A stretch of 9,311 nucleotides of DNA, taken from the NCBI GenBank assembly GCA_022572865.1, contig JACZVB010000032.1, positions 1 to 9,311 on the forward strand, read 5' to 3'. Within the stretch, counting starts at the first letter, position 1. Each line of letters starts with the position of its first letter. Source of the stretch: Chloroflexota bacterium. Lineage in GTDB: Bacteria > Chloroflexota > Dehalococcoidia > Plut-88900. The position numbers and the translations under genes are program-made. A model generated the notes under the pieces. The model did no database searches and was not told where the DNA came from. It saw only the letters and a list, made by a program, of their open reading frames with translations. Below are positions 1 to 7,028 of the stretch, in pieces.

Positions 1-38
1 GTCCTTGCGATCAGATAGCTGCCGTTAACCACACCCAT
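1..38 (-). CDS. 5' end of a leftward gene, truncated by the window edge
   Basis: On the minus strand an ATG at 38-36 opens a frame that reads MGVVNGSYLIAR and leaves the window after 12 codons. A strong Shine-Dalgarno sequence, AGGAGGG (43-49), sits four bases upstream, and a promoter-like sequence lies further upstream at 124-153, so the start is credible. The NGSYLIAR stretch resembles the N-terminus of thiamine-diphosphate-dependent acetolactate-synthase-like enzymes, which often begin with a short 'G-x-LIARxL' helix. Twelve residues are too few to assign a function, so that resemblance is only a guess. The gene diverges from the tyrA operon. Confidence 0.55.
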   Translation of the reverse strand, partial: MGVVNGSYLIAR

Positions 39-42
39 GAAA

Positions 43-49
43 CCCTCCT
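43..49 (-). promoter_or_regulatory. Shine-Dalgarno site of the leftward gene
   Basis: The minus strand reads AGGAGGG, then a four-base spacer TTTC and ATG. This is the main support for calling a gene from only 12 visible codons. Confidence 0.6.
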
Positions 50-68
50 GAATTGTTTCGTTCCACAG

Positions 69-99
69 CTGACCCTATCGTAGAAAGACCCGGGGTCAG
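69..99 (-). other. Leader hairpin upstream of the leftward gene
   Basis: CTGACCC (69-75) and GGGTCAG (93-99) form a perfect 7-bp inverted repeat with a 17-base loop. Within it GACCC (87-91) can pair instead with GGGTC (93-97), so two mutually exclusive folds are possible. It lies in the presumed 5' untranslated leader of the minus-strand gene, between its promoter and ribosome binding site. No U-tract follows, so a simple terminator is not supported and any regulatory role is inference. Confidence 0.3.
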
Positions 100-123
100 C
101 GTCTCAGAGTCTTTGGCGTTCGT

Positions 124-153
124 AATCTATTACTTCTCCATCTGATGTGTCAA
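124..153 (-). promoter_or_regulatory. Putative sigma-70-type promoter for the leftward gene
   Basis: On the minus strand a consensus -35 TTGACA (153-148) is followed after 18 bases by TAGATT (129-124), which matches four of six -10 positions. The predicted transcript would start near 117 and carry a leader of about 80 bases before the ATG at 38. The assignment rests on sequence match only. Confidence 0.45.
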
Positions 154-170
154 GGCGTTGTACTCGTCCA

Positions 171-187
171 GTCCCGATACTCGGGAC
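171..187. repeat. Palindromic repeat, GTCCCGA family, copy 1
   Basis: GTCCCGA, TAC, TCGGGAC form a perfect 7-bp inverted repeat with a three-base loop. Similar elements occur at 7158-7174 and 8411-8429, always between genes. This copy lies between the two divergent promoters. No T-run follows on either strand, so it is not a typical terminator. Confidence 0.6.
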
Positions 188-240
188 CAGTCGCCGTGTA
201 TGTCAGACAGTAGACGCGCATTAGGGGACCCGATCACGTG

Positions 241-249
241 TGATATAAT
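241..249 (+). promoter_or_regulatory. Putative extended -10 promoter for the tyrA operon
   Basis: TGATATAAT is an exact extended -10 element (TGN followed by consensus TATAAT, 244-249). The base match at the -35 distance is poor (TTAGGG, 221-226), as is common for extended -10 promoters. Transcription would start near 256 and give a leader of about 150 bases before tyrA. That leader shows no T-box consensus or obvious leader peptide. It contains a small palindrome, AGTCC-G-GGACT (388-398), six bases before the tyrA ATG. Confidence 0.5.
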
Positions 250-404
250 CGAGCTTACCGGATTCACACGGCTGTGCGACCTATCTTTCCGCCCGTACAT
301 TCCATTACCGGGCCTCTTATCCTGACCGGCAGCGAAGGCCTGGGCCCCCTATTCGCCTGGTGTTCTACTCCCCCAGAGAGGGTTAGCAGTCCGGGACTCC
401 AACC

Positions 405-1442
405 ATGCAGCGAATAGCCATCATAGGTCTCGGCCTCATAGGCGGCTCCCTTGGACTGGCCCTGAAGAAGGCAGTCCCAGGCCAGGTGGAGATCACAGGC
501 CACGACCATGACCGAAGGGCGATCTCTCAGGCCCTGAAGCTACAGGCTATAGACAGGGGAGAGAGAAACATCCTGGAGTCGGTTCGGGATGTCGACCTTG
601 TGGTCATAGCCACCCCCATCCTGGCCATAAGGGACGTGATGAAGGAGATCGGTTCGCATCTTGGAACCGGGTGCGTGGTCACCGACACCGGAAGCACCAA
701 GGCCCAGATAATGGCCTGGGCCCGGGAGTTTCTGCCCTCGACGGTGGATTTTGTGGGTGGGCACCCGATGGCCGGTAAAGAGGTGTCGGGGGTGGAGCAT
801 GCCGACGCCGACCTGTTCCAGGGCGCGACCTACTGTATCTGCCCCTCGCCCCAGGCCTCTCAGCAGGCTGTCGAGTCGATCAGGGGGCTAGCCCAGCGAA
901 TCGGCGCTGTCCCCTACTTTCCAGACCCCGCGGAGCACGATAGCCTGGTGGCGGCTGTGAGCCACCTCCCGATCATACTGGCATCGGCCCTGGTATCGAT
1001 GGCCACCACATCCCAGTCCTGGAGAGAGATGTCCAGGCTCGCCTCCAGCGGGTTCAAGAGCTCCACCCGCCTGGCATCCACCGACCCATCAATGAGCGCC
1101 GGCATTTTCCTGACAAACAGGGAGGCCCTGGAGCACTGGATAGACCGGTTCATCAATGAGCTCGAAGGGTACAAGGAGCTGCTCAAGGCCGACGAGGAGG
1201 AGCTTGAAAACGGCCTCGCCAGGGTCCGGGAGGCCCGGGAGAGGTGGCTCGACGGCAAGGAGACGTGGGACGTGGACAACCGGCCCGAGATACCAAACGT
1301 CAGTCAGCAGCTCACGGGACTGTTCGTGGGGGAGCGGCTGGCCCGGCGCACCAGGGACCTGTTGAAACTTCAGCTGTCCAGGTCAGACGAGATGCGCAGG
1401 AAACGCCGGGATGCCGATGAAGGGGAGGAGATCAGGGGGTGA
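405..1442 (+). CDS. tyrA: Prephenate dehydrogenase
   Basis: This enzyme oxidatively decarboxylates prephenate to 4-hydroxyphenylpyruvate with NAD(P)+, the committed step to tyrosine, in the cytoplasm. Residues 1-165 form a Rossmann domain with the dinucleotide loop GLGLIGGS (8-15). GGHPMAGKE (118-126) carries the His expected in the active site (H120), and SHLP (186-189) is the second conserved motif at the start of the helical dimerisation domain (about 170-280). The last 65 residues are charged and helical with no clear ACT domain, so tyrosine feedback control through an ACT domain is not evident. At 345 residues it is somewhat longer than minimal family members. The ATG at 405 is chosen because the Rossmann fold begins at residue 3; the ribosome binding site is weak. 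It is first in a four-gene operon and overlaps aroA by four bases. Confidence 0.93.
   Translation: MQRIAIIGLGLIGGSLGLALKKAVPGQVEITGHDHDRRAISQALKLQAIDRGERNILESVRDVDLVVIATPILAIRDVMKEIGSHLGTGCVVTDTGSTKAQIMAWAREFLPSTVDFVGGHPMAGKEVSGVEHADADLFQGATYCICPSPQASQQAVESIRGLAQRIGAVPYFPDPAEHDSLVAAVSHLPIILASALVSMATTSQSWREMSRLASSGFKSSTRLASTDPSMSAGIFLTNREALEHWIDRFINELEGYKELLKADEEELENGLARVREARERWLDGKETWDVDNRPEIPNVSQQLTGLFVGERLARRTRDLLKLQLSRSDEMRRKRRDADEGEEIRG
1421..1430 (+). promoter_or_regulatory. Ribosome binding site fixing the aroA GTG start
   Basis: AGGGGAGGAG lies inside the tyrA 3' end, eight bases before GTG at 1439. It supports this GTG, whose TG also forms part of the tyrA stop (GTGA overlap), and implies translational coupling. 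Confidence 0.6.
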
Positions 1443-2755
1443 CCTATAAGGTTACACCTGCCCCGGCCCTGGAGGGAGAGATCGAGCCGCCAGGAGACAA
1501 AAGCATCTCTCACCGGGCCGTCATTTTCAACAGCATCGCCCGCGACAGGGCCAGCATAAGCAACTATCTCGAGGGCGCAGACACCCTGGCCACAGTGAGG
1601 TGCCTAGAGGCCCTGGGCGTCGACATTCGGATCGAAGGGGGACAGGCGGCGGGGGCAGGCGGTAGACAGAGCCCTCTATTGACCGTCACGGGATGCGGCA
1701 TCGAGGGCCTGGCCGAGGCTGCGGGGAGCCTGGACGCCCGCAACAGCGGGACCACCATGCGCCTGCTGGCGGGCCTCCTCTCGGCGGCCCCATTCTTCAC
1801 TGTGATATCCGGAGACGCCTCCCTGAGTTCCCGTCCCATGGGCCGGGTCATCGAGCCGCTGCGGTTGATGGGAGCAGATATCCGTGGACGGGATAGGGAT
1901 GGCTTTGCTCCCCTGGCCATCAGGGGCGGGGGTCTCAAGGGCATCGAGTATCATATGCCGGTAGCCAGCGCCCAGGTAAAGTCGGCCATTCTCCTGGCGG
2001 GCCTGTTCGCAGAGGGCACGACCACTCTCCATCAGCCAGCTCCCTCCCGGGACCACACCGAGCGCCTGTTCCGGGCCATGGGGGCCGCGTTGACCACCAC
2101 TGAGAACACCATAACCCTAGACCCAGGCCCCCTGACCTGCTTAGATGTGCAGGTGCCGGGGGATATAAGCTCCGCGGCCCCCTGGCTTGTGGCCGGATCG
2201 CTCCACCCCGAGGCCAGGATTACGATACGGGGCGTGGGAGTCAACCCCACCCGGACAGGTATAATCGACGTGCTGCGGGCTATGGGTGCGCAGCTGGTGA
2301 TCGGCGAACCCCGGGAGAGCGGGGGCGAGCCGGTCGCCGACATCACCGTGGAAAGCAGCCGACTGGAAGGGGTGGAGGTATGCGGAGACCTGGTCCCCAG
2401 GCTCATCGACGAAATTCCCTTGATCGCCCTGGCCGCGACCGGGGCCACGGGCACGACGGTAATCCGCGATGCACAGGAGCTTAGAATCAAAGAATCCGAC
2501 CGGATACAGACCACCGTTCAGGAGCTACGCAGGCTAGGGGCCGACGTAGAAGAACGACCCGACGGCATGATCATTCGCGGGCCCACGCCCCTGACGGGCG
2601 CGACTTGTGACAGCCACGGGGACCACCGCCTGGCGATGGCCCTGGGGATAGCGGGCCTGGTAACCCGGGGGGAGACCATAGTCAGGGACCCTGACGTAGT
2701 GGACGTCTCCTATCCGGGGTTCTGGAGAGACCTGGAGGGCCTGAAGGCGGGCTGA
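1439..2755 (+). CDS. aroA: 3-phosphoshikimate 1-carboxyvinyltransferase (EPSP synthase)
   Basis: The enzyme transfers the enolpyruvyl group of phosphoenolpyruvate to shikimate-3-phosphate, the sixth step of the shikimate pathway. Conserved family blocks are all present: PGDKSISHRA (18-27, with substrate-binding K21), RNSGTTMRLLAG (101-112), SSRPM (130-134), ASAQVKSAILLAGL (176-189), SRDHTERL (203-210), DEIPL (324-328, catalytic Asp D324), ELRIKESDR (347-355) and DSHGDHRLAMA (391-401). Length (438) is normal and no part is missing. The NSGTTMR loop has Leu where Escherichia coli has Pro (the NAGTAMRP loop), as in Bacillus-type enzymes; glyphosate sensitivity cannot be inferred. The GTG start overlaps the tyrA stop. 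Only one base separates its stop from remA. Confidence 0.96.
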   Translation: MTYKVTPAPALEGEIEPPGDKSISHRAVIFNSIARDRASISNYLEGADTLATVRCLEALGVDIRIEGGQAAGAGGRQSPLLTVTGCGIEGLAEAAGSLDARNSGTTMRLLAGLLSAAPFFTVISGDASLSSRPMGRVIEPLRLMGADIRGRDRDGFAPLAIRGGGLKGIEYHMPVASAQVKSAILLAGLFAEGTTTLHQPAPSRDHTERLFRAMGAALTTTENTITLDPGPLTCLDVQVPGDISSAAPWLVAGSLHPEARITIRGVGVNPTRTGIIDVLRAMGAQLVIGEPRESGGEPVADITVESSRLEGVEVCGDLVPRLIDEIPLIALAATGATGTTVIRDAQELRIKESDRIQTTVQELRRLGADVEERPDGMIIRGPTPLTGATCDSHGDHRLAMALGIAGLVTRGETIVRDPDVVDVSYPGFWRDLEGLKAG

Positions 2756-2756
2756 T

Positions 2757-3047
2757 ATGGCCATCGACTTGCTTCACGTGGGATTCCGAAACTTCATACC
2801 CGCCGCCCGGGTGGTGGCGGTGATGTCGCCGGACTCGGCCCCGGTGCGACGGCTTATCCAAGAGTCCAAGACGAAGGGGAACTCCATAGACTTGACCAAG
2901 GGACGAAAGACCAAGGCGGTCATGGTGATGGACAGCGGCCACGTGGTCCTGGTTGCCGTAGCCACCGATACCATCGCAGCCAGGTTGGCCATCAGTCAGA
3001 AGGGGCCACGGAGGGCCAGTGGGCGGAGACAGGACAGCGCCGAATAG
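2757..3047 (+). CDS. remA: RemA/DUF370 family regulatory protein
   Basis: This 96-residue protein matches the RemA (DUF370, YlzA) family along residues 1-80: an N-terminal IDLLHVGFRNFIPAARVVAV strand pair, SAPVRRLIQES, and KTKAVMVMDSGHVVLV. In Bacillus subtilis RemA is a ring-forming DNA-binding protein that activates biofilm-matrix and osmoprotection genes; whether it does so here is unknown. The family commonly sits directly upstream of gmk, as here. The ATG lies one base after the aroA stop with only a poor ribosome binding site (AAGGCGG region), so coupling to aroA translation is likely. The polar last 15 residues lie where the gmk reading frame overlaps and are probably unstructured. Confidence 0.85.
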   Translation: MAIDLLHVGFRNFIPAARVVAVMSPDSAPVRRLIQESKTKGNSIDLTKGRKTKAVMVMDSGHVVLVAVATDTIAARLAISQKGPRRASGRRQDSAE

Positions 3048-3669
3048 GAGCAAGGGAGCAGGCGCTACCGACGGCTCTCCCCTTCTCGTGGTGCTGTCGG
3101 GGCCCTCGGGTGTCGGCAAGGACGCGATCCTGGCCCGACTCCTGACCCTGGAGCCCCGGTTGCGACGGGTCGTAACCCTCACCACCCGACCCCCCAGGCC
3201 CGGCGAGGTTGACGGCCAGGACTACCGCTTCGTGTCTACGGACCAGTTTCAGGGAATGATCTCGGAAGGTGAGCTGTTGGAGCACGCCCGGGTCTACAGC
3301 AACTGGTACGGTGTACCGAAAGGCCAGGTCGTCGACCTTCTACGTCAGGGCTTCGACGTCATCCTCCGCACCGATGTTCAGGGCGCCGTGACCATCAAGG
3401 GCCTCGCGCCCGAGGCGTTGCTGGTCTTCATCGCTCCGGCCTCGCTGGATGAGCTGGCGGAGCGGAGACGGAAGCGGGGCGGCATCCCCGACGCCGATGA
3501 AGGGGTCCGTCTGGAGACGGCGCCGAAAGAGATGCAGGCCGCCGAGATTTTCGATTACGTAGTGGTCAACCCCGAGGGCCGGATGGACGAGACGGTGGCC
3601 CGTATCCTGGCAATATTCGAGGAAGAGCGGCGGCGCGAGCCACCCCGTCGGATGAGATTAAACAATTGA
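3019..3669 (+). CDS. gmk: Guanylate kinase
   Basis: Guanylate kinase phosphorylates GMP (and dGMP) to GDP with ATP, an essential cytoplasmic step of guanine nucleotide synthesis. Visible motifs are the P-loop GPSGVGK (28-34), the GMP-binding TTRPPRPGEVDGQDYRF segment, and a lid region with ERRRKRG. Length is 216 residues; the family usually has about 200, and the excess is a 20-residue polar N-terminus. The GTG at 3019 is preferred because the only other in-frame start is GTG/GTG at 3088-3093, inside the first beta strand just before the P-loop. GGAGGG (3010-3015) precedes it by three bases, which is short. It overlaps remA by 29 bases. The last codons (MRLNN) are already AT-rich, so the gene end may have been reshaped by the insertion that follows. 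Confidence 0.95.
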   Translation: MGGDRTAPNRSKGAGATDGSPLLVVLSGPSGVGKDAILARLLTLEPRLRRVVTLTTRPPRPGEVDGQDYRFVSTDQFQGMISEGELLEHARVYSNWYGVPKGQVVDLLRQGFDVILRTDVQGAVTIKGLAPEALLVFIAPASLDELAERRRKRGGIPDADEGVRLETAPKEMQAAEIFDYVVVNPEGRMDETVARILAIFEEERRREPPRRMRLNN

Positions 3670-3924
3670 CATAGATGATATGCTTAGATGTGAACAAATG
3701 TTTTATTAAACTAATCGACAATGCTGCCAGGGTCACAAGTCACTTTCAGAGATCCCGTGCATGGATTTATTGTCGCATGTCCTCACGAAAAGACAATAAG
3801 TCTGACGCTAGCCATAACTGCATTCCTTATTTATTCCGATTCATCGTTGACACCCACTGCTATGGCTACCTCGCTCTCGTAGCTGCTCAGGTCTGCTTTT
3901 TCTACTGTGACCTAGAAAACCCGT
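3670..3924. other. AT-rich spacer between gmk and the nuclease-like gene
   Basis: About 255 bases of sharply AT-richer sequence hold no convincing gene. An open frame from ATG 3675 to 3974 (99 codons) gives a Cys- and aromatic-rich product without recognisable motifs and overlaps the next gene out of frame. A TTGACA occurs at 3666-3671 and another at 3847-3852, but neither has a good -10 at normal spacing. TATATA (3929-3934) is -10-like, but its match at the -35 distance is poor. The stretch is best read as the flank of a horizontally acquired segment. Confidence 0.5.
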
Positions 3925-5316
3925 TTGTTATATATTACAGAGGTTGTTTTGAACAGAAACATCCATATCAATGAACGGAAAGATTTCATAAGTGTTTTAA
4001 AAGTGCAACACAATGCTTTTTACAAGCAAATGGAGCCCAGACTCAAAGAGCTATTCGATGATAGTTACCAAGTACACAAGGCAGGCACCTCCTCTCTCAC
4101 TGTCCAGATAGACCTTCTCCGTTGCATTCTCGGCGTCGAAGAAGCCCACAAGGCCTATAAACGTTACAAAGGACTGTTCGGTAAGGCTCTCCGCAGTCTT
4201 ACCACCTCGGGTGCTCCCCTAGAGCGAATCAAGCGAACTCAGGAACGTATTGACGATATGCAACGTTTTGAGTATGCAGCGGACTTTGTGTTAAGTCGAT
4301 TGCGATCGATAGGAGATGGAATAGCGTGGCGTTTCCTGGATTACGACAGGAGAGCACTCCGTTTACTTGCCGACCATAATCCGGTATCAATACCTCAAAA
4401 GGATATCGGACTCGTAACAGAAGTCAATGAATTGTTAAGGCTAGCTATCGAAGAGGAGCGTCCGGTGGTGCTCAATGTTATAACTAATTTCCTACGGGTA
4501 GGGGATCTTACTACATATAATCCAGGCACTGATGTGGTGAGCATAATTGAGGTTAAATCCGGAAGGAAAAAGACTGCCCGCACTCGACGGCAGGCTAAAT
4601 ACATGACCTTGATTCAAGAGGGCCTGACTACCGGAGTCCATTCGATTGGAGATGTAAAGCTGCATGGGATTTCTGCTAATAAGCCCCTCCGAACCCACAT
4701 TCAGAGCGTCGAGCGTGCAATGGAGGAAGCAGAAGAACGATACTTTTCCTCACGTCTGTTCGGGGATTACCTTTCGGTCGTCGTGTTTTCTCCGGGGGGA
4801 ATCGTGGAAAACTTGGCAGAGGACAAGTGGGAAGATATATGGAAAGAAGGCTTCGATCGATTATATAGTGTTGGTCGGCGGAAATCAGATGTGCTTTTGC
4901 ACCTTATCCACATCCCTTTGGCCGTTTCGCACTTTAGCCCAATTCTTGCGCCATATGTTATCTTCCCTATCAATCCGACACGTCGGTTTGATTTATTAAT
5001 GGGTAAAGTAGTGGTATTCAGCATTTTAAATGTTAGCGGACTCGCGCGCTGGCTTGGGAAAAGAGGATGGAGGGCTCACGCGGTGCAACTACCAAGCACG
5101 GAGCCGGACGTTGGTGAGTTTCCCTTCGTACCTGCTTTGTATGTGGGACGCAAGAACAGAGGTGTTCAAATGGGGATCGATACGCTACTGCTTGCCGCAA
5201 TGGAATTCTGGATGCCGGAGTCGATCGAAAGCTCAGCAGAAGCTATTCTCGGCGTCAGTACAACGGCGCATTATCAAGTGAATTTTCCCAACGTTGGAAA
5301 GTATGCATGGGATTGA
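3925..5316 (+). CDS. Putative PD-(D/E)XK nuclease-like protein, unrecognised family
   Basis: I do not recognise this protein by family. In the middle, residues 192-213 show VGDL, a short gap, then VVSIIEVKSG: an Asp (D194) followed 15 residues later by E-x-K (E209, K211), with hydrophobic strands before each. This is the core signature of PD-(D/E)XK nucleases; E166 in a preceding helix could complete the site. A basic stretch, RKKTARTRRQAKY (214-226), follows and could contact DNA. Residues 10-150 are helical and charged; the C-terminal 200 residues are of unknown fold. No signal peptide or membrane segment is evident. The longest frame begins with TTG 3925, but TTG 3949 is preceded by AGAGG (3939-3943) at five bases and may be the real start (455 residues). 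Composition is far more AT-rich than its neighbours and it has no operon partner. It may be a restriction or defence-type gene, or cargo; the nuclease call is inference. Confidence 0.6.
   Translation: MLYITEVVLNRNIHINERKDFISVLKVQHNAFYKQMEPRLKELFDDSYQVHKAGTSSLTVQIDLLRCILGVEEAHKAYKRYKGLFGKALRSLTTSGAPLERIKRTQERIDDMQRFEYAADFVLSRLRSIGDGIAWRFLDYDRRALRLLADHNPVSIPQKDIGLVTEVNELLRLAIEEERPVVLNVITNFLRVGDLTTYNPGTDVVSIIEVKSGRKKTARTRRQAKYMTLIQEGLTTGVHSIGDVKLHGISANKPLRTHIQSVERAMEEAEERYFSSRLFGDYLSVVVFSPGGIVENLAEDKWEDIWKEGFDRLYSVGRRKSDVLLHLIHIPLAVSHFSPILAPYVIFPINPTRRFDLLMGKVVVFSILNVSGLARWLGKRGWRAHAVQLPSTEPDVGEFPFVPALYVGRKNRGVQMGIDTLLLAAMEFWMPESIESSAEAILGVSTTAHYQVNFPNVGKYAWD
3939..3943 (+). promoter_or_regulatory. 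Ribosome binding site favouring TTG 3949 as start
   Basis: AGAGG lies five bases before the in-frame TTG at 3949. No comparable site precedes TTG 3925. The eight residues removed (MLYITEVV) are not needed for any visible motif. Confidence 0.4.
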
Positions 5317-5378
5317 CCCTGTCAGGCCGAAGGTAGCGGCAGCGCGGCCGTCCATTGACTCCTTCAGACTACAAAAGC

Positions 5379-6950
5379 CTAGTCTCGGCCCCTTCGAAGG
5401 GCCCGACCCGCCATCACCCCCGTGTGCCAGCCCTTCTCCACCACGATGGCACCGTTGACGATGACGTACTCGATGCCCACGGGATACTGCTTCGGGTTCG
5501 CCCTGGTGGCGGGAGAGCTCACGGTCTCGGGGTTGAACACCACGATGTCGGCGTACATGCCGTCCCGGAGAACGCCCCGGCCCCTCAGCCCCAATCGCTG
5601 GGCGGCGAAGGAGGTCATCTTGCGGATGGCATCGGACAGGGAGAGGAATTTCTCGTCCCGCACATAATGGGAGAGGATGAAGGGGTAGGAACCGTATGTC
5701 CTGGGGCTCGGGTAATCGCCGATGAGCAGGGCGTCGGTCCCCACCATGGATAAAGGATGGGCGACGAACTTGTGAAGGGTCATGCCGTTTGAGCCCGCCA
5801 TGACGAAGGAGGTCTGGAGGTCTTCGTCCAGCAGCAGGTCGCAGATGGCGTCCACCTCGTCCATTCCCATCGCCTCCGCTACGGCGGCCATCGAGCGGCC
5901 CTCGTACTTCTTGTTGTGGGGTTTCTTGAAATAGGTGAGCCACATCTGGTCCCAGCCGGCGCTCCTGGGACCTATCTCCCTTTTTAATCTCTCACGGGCC
6001 TCGGGGGAGCGGAGCACCTCTTTCAACTTACCGGGGCCCCCGTCATGGGCCCACTGGGGGATGACGATGAGCAGCCGGGTGCTGCCGTACACATACGGAT
6101 AGCTGTCAAAGGTGACGTCCAGGCCCTCATCCCGGGCATCCTCGACCAGCTCCAAGAGGCTGTCCGCCGACCCCCGGACGGGCACCCGCTGATACAGATG
6201 GGTCACGTGGGCGGGGAGCTCCCCTCGACGCCCGATGTCGATGGCCTCTTTGATCGGGTCCAGGAACCGGTCCCCCAGGGTGTTGCGAACGTGGGTATGG
6301 TATATCCCACCAAGGCGTCCGGCCTCCCGGCTCAGCTCGATTAGCTCTTCGGTGTCGGCGTAGCTGCCCGGAGGATAGTCGAGGCCCGTGGAGAGGCCGA
6401 AGGCCCCCTCCTCCATCCCCTCCCTGAGCAAGGACTTCATATACTCCAGCTCATCGCCCGTGGCCTTTCGATCACCCCACCCGACGGCGCAGATGCGAAT
6501 TGGGGAGTTTCCGATGATGTAGGCCACATTCACCGAGACCTTACCGTCGAACATGTTGAGGTACTCGGCCACCGTGGACCAGCGGCCCGGCAGCTTGGGG
6601 CTGCCGTCCAGTCCCGAGTTCAGCTCCACGAAGCTGTCGAAGTCCTCCTGGCTGGTGAAGGGGGCGTAGGAGTTGCCGTCGACGCCGACGAGTTCGGTGG
6701 TGATGCCCTGCCGTACCTTGGGCTCGTGGTTTGGATCGGCCAGGATCATCAGGCCCGAGTGGGCGTGGAGGTCGATGAAGCCGGGGCAGACCACACAGCC
6801 CGAGGCGCCGATAACCCTGCGCACCTGCACCGAGGAGACATCGCCCCTAAGGACCCGGACCCGGTCCCCCTCTACCCCTATCGAGCCGTAGTAGAAGGGG
6901 CTGCCCGTGCCATCGATGATCCGTCCGCCGGTTATCAGCAGGTCAAGCAT
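5379..6950 (-). CDS. Amidohydrolase, N-acyl-D-amino-acid deacylase-like
   Basis: This is a metal-dependent hydrolase of the amidohydrolase superfamily, D-aminoacylase branch; such enzymes cleave N-acyl-D-amino acids to a carboxylate and a D-amino acid. It opens with the beta-sandwich strand DLLITGGRIIDGTG and re-enters that domain at the end (ADIVVFNPETV). The metal site shows FIDLHAHSG (H62, H64), THVRN (H220), AHVTH (H248, H251) and GTDALL (D406, the expected catalytic Asp). The segment QGITTELVGVDG has Asp at residue 91 where classical D-aminoacylases have the metal-binding Cys of 'GNCG', so metal content or substrate may differ (dipeptide, hydantoin-like or other N-acyl compounds). Length (523) fits the family. 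ATG 6950 has a moderate AGGGGG five bases upstream. It converges with the island gene. Exact substrate is unknown. Confidence 0.85.
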   Translation of the reverse strand: MLDLLITGGRIIDGTGSPFYYGSIGVEGDRVRVLRGDVSSVQVRRVIGASGCVVCPGFIDLHAHSGLMILADPNHEPKVRQGITTELVGVDGNSYAPFTSQEDFDSFVELNSGLDGSPKLPGRWSTVAEYLNMFDGKVSVNVAYIIGNSPIRICAVGWGDRKATGDELEYMKSLLREGMEEGAFGLSTGLDYPPGSYADTEELIELSREAGRLGGIYHTHVRNTLGDRFLDPIKEAIDIGRRGELPAHVTHLYQRVPVRGSADSLLELVEDARDEGLDVTFDSYPYVYGSTRLLIVIPQWAHDGGPGKLKEVLRSPEARERLKREIGPRSAGWDQMWLTYFKKPHNKKYEGRSMAAVAEAMGMDEVDAICDLLLDEDLQTSFVMAGSNGMTLHKFVAHPLSMVGTDALLIGDYPSPRTYGSYPFILSHYVRDEKFLSLSDAIRKMTSFAAQRLGLRGRGVLRDGMYADIVVFNPETVSSPATRANPKQYPVGIEYVIVNGAIVVEKGWHTGVMAGRALRRGRD

Positions 6951-6992
6951 TTGTGCCCCCTGTCATCGATTTTGTTCCTCACAGTAACCAAA

Positions 6993-7028
6993 TCCGCTCG
7001 TCCTTCGACTCAGCTCAGGATGAGCGGA
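6993..7028. repeat. Palindromic element with TTCGAC...GCTC core, copy 1
   Basis: TCCGCTCGTCCT (6993-7004) and AGGATGAGCGGA (7017-7028) form a 12-bp imperfect inverted repeat with a single G:T position, around a loop starting TCGACTCAGCTC. The copy at 7210-7242 has the same layout, including the G:T at the same place. Confidence 0.7.

Noticed and set aside
256..404. A T-box or leader-peptide attenuator before tyrA
   Set aside because: No T-box consensus, no tyrosine- or tryptophan-rich short frame and no terminator with a T-run is visible.
264..509. An 81-codon minus-strand frame over the tyrA start
   Set aside because: It overlaps the start of a clear tyrA and its presumed leader, and has no recognisable motif.
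3675..3974. A 99-codon frame in the AT-rich spacer
   Set aside because: The product is Cys- and aromatic-rich without motifs, has no ribosome binding site, and overlaps the better-supported nuclease-like gene out of frame.
5233..5943. A 236-codon minus-strand frame at the amidohydrolase 3' end
   Set aside because: It is out of frame with the amidohydrolase, is Arg/Gly/His-rich as GC-rich shadows are, and runs into the convergent island gene.
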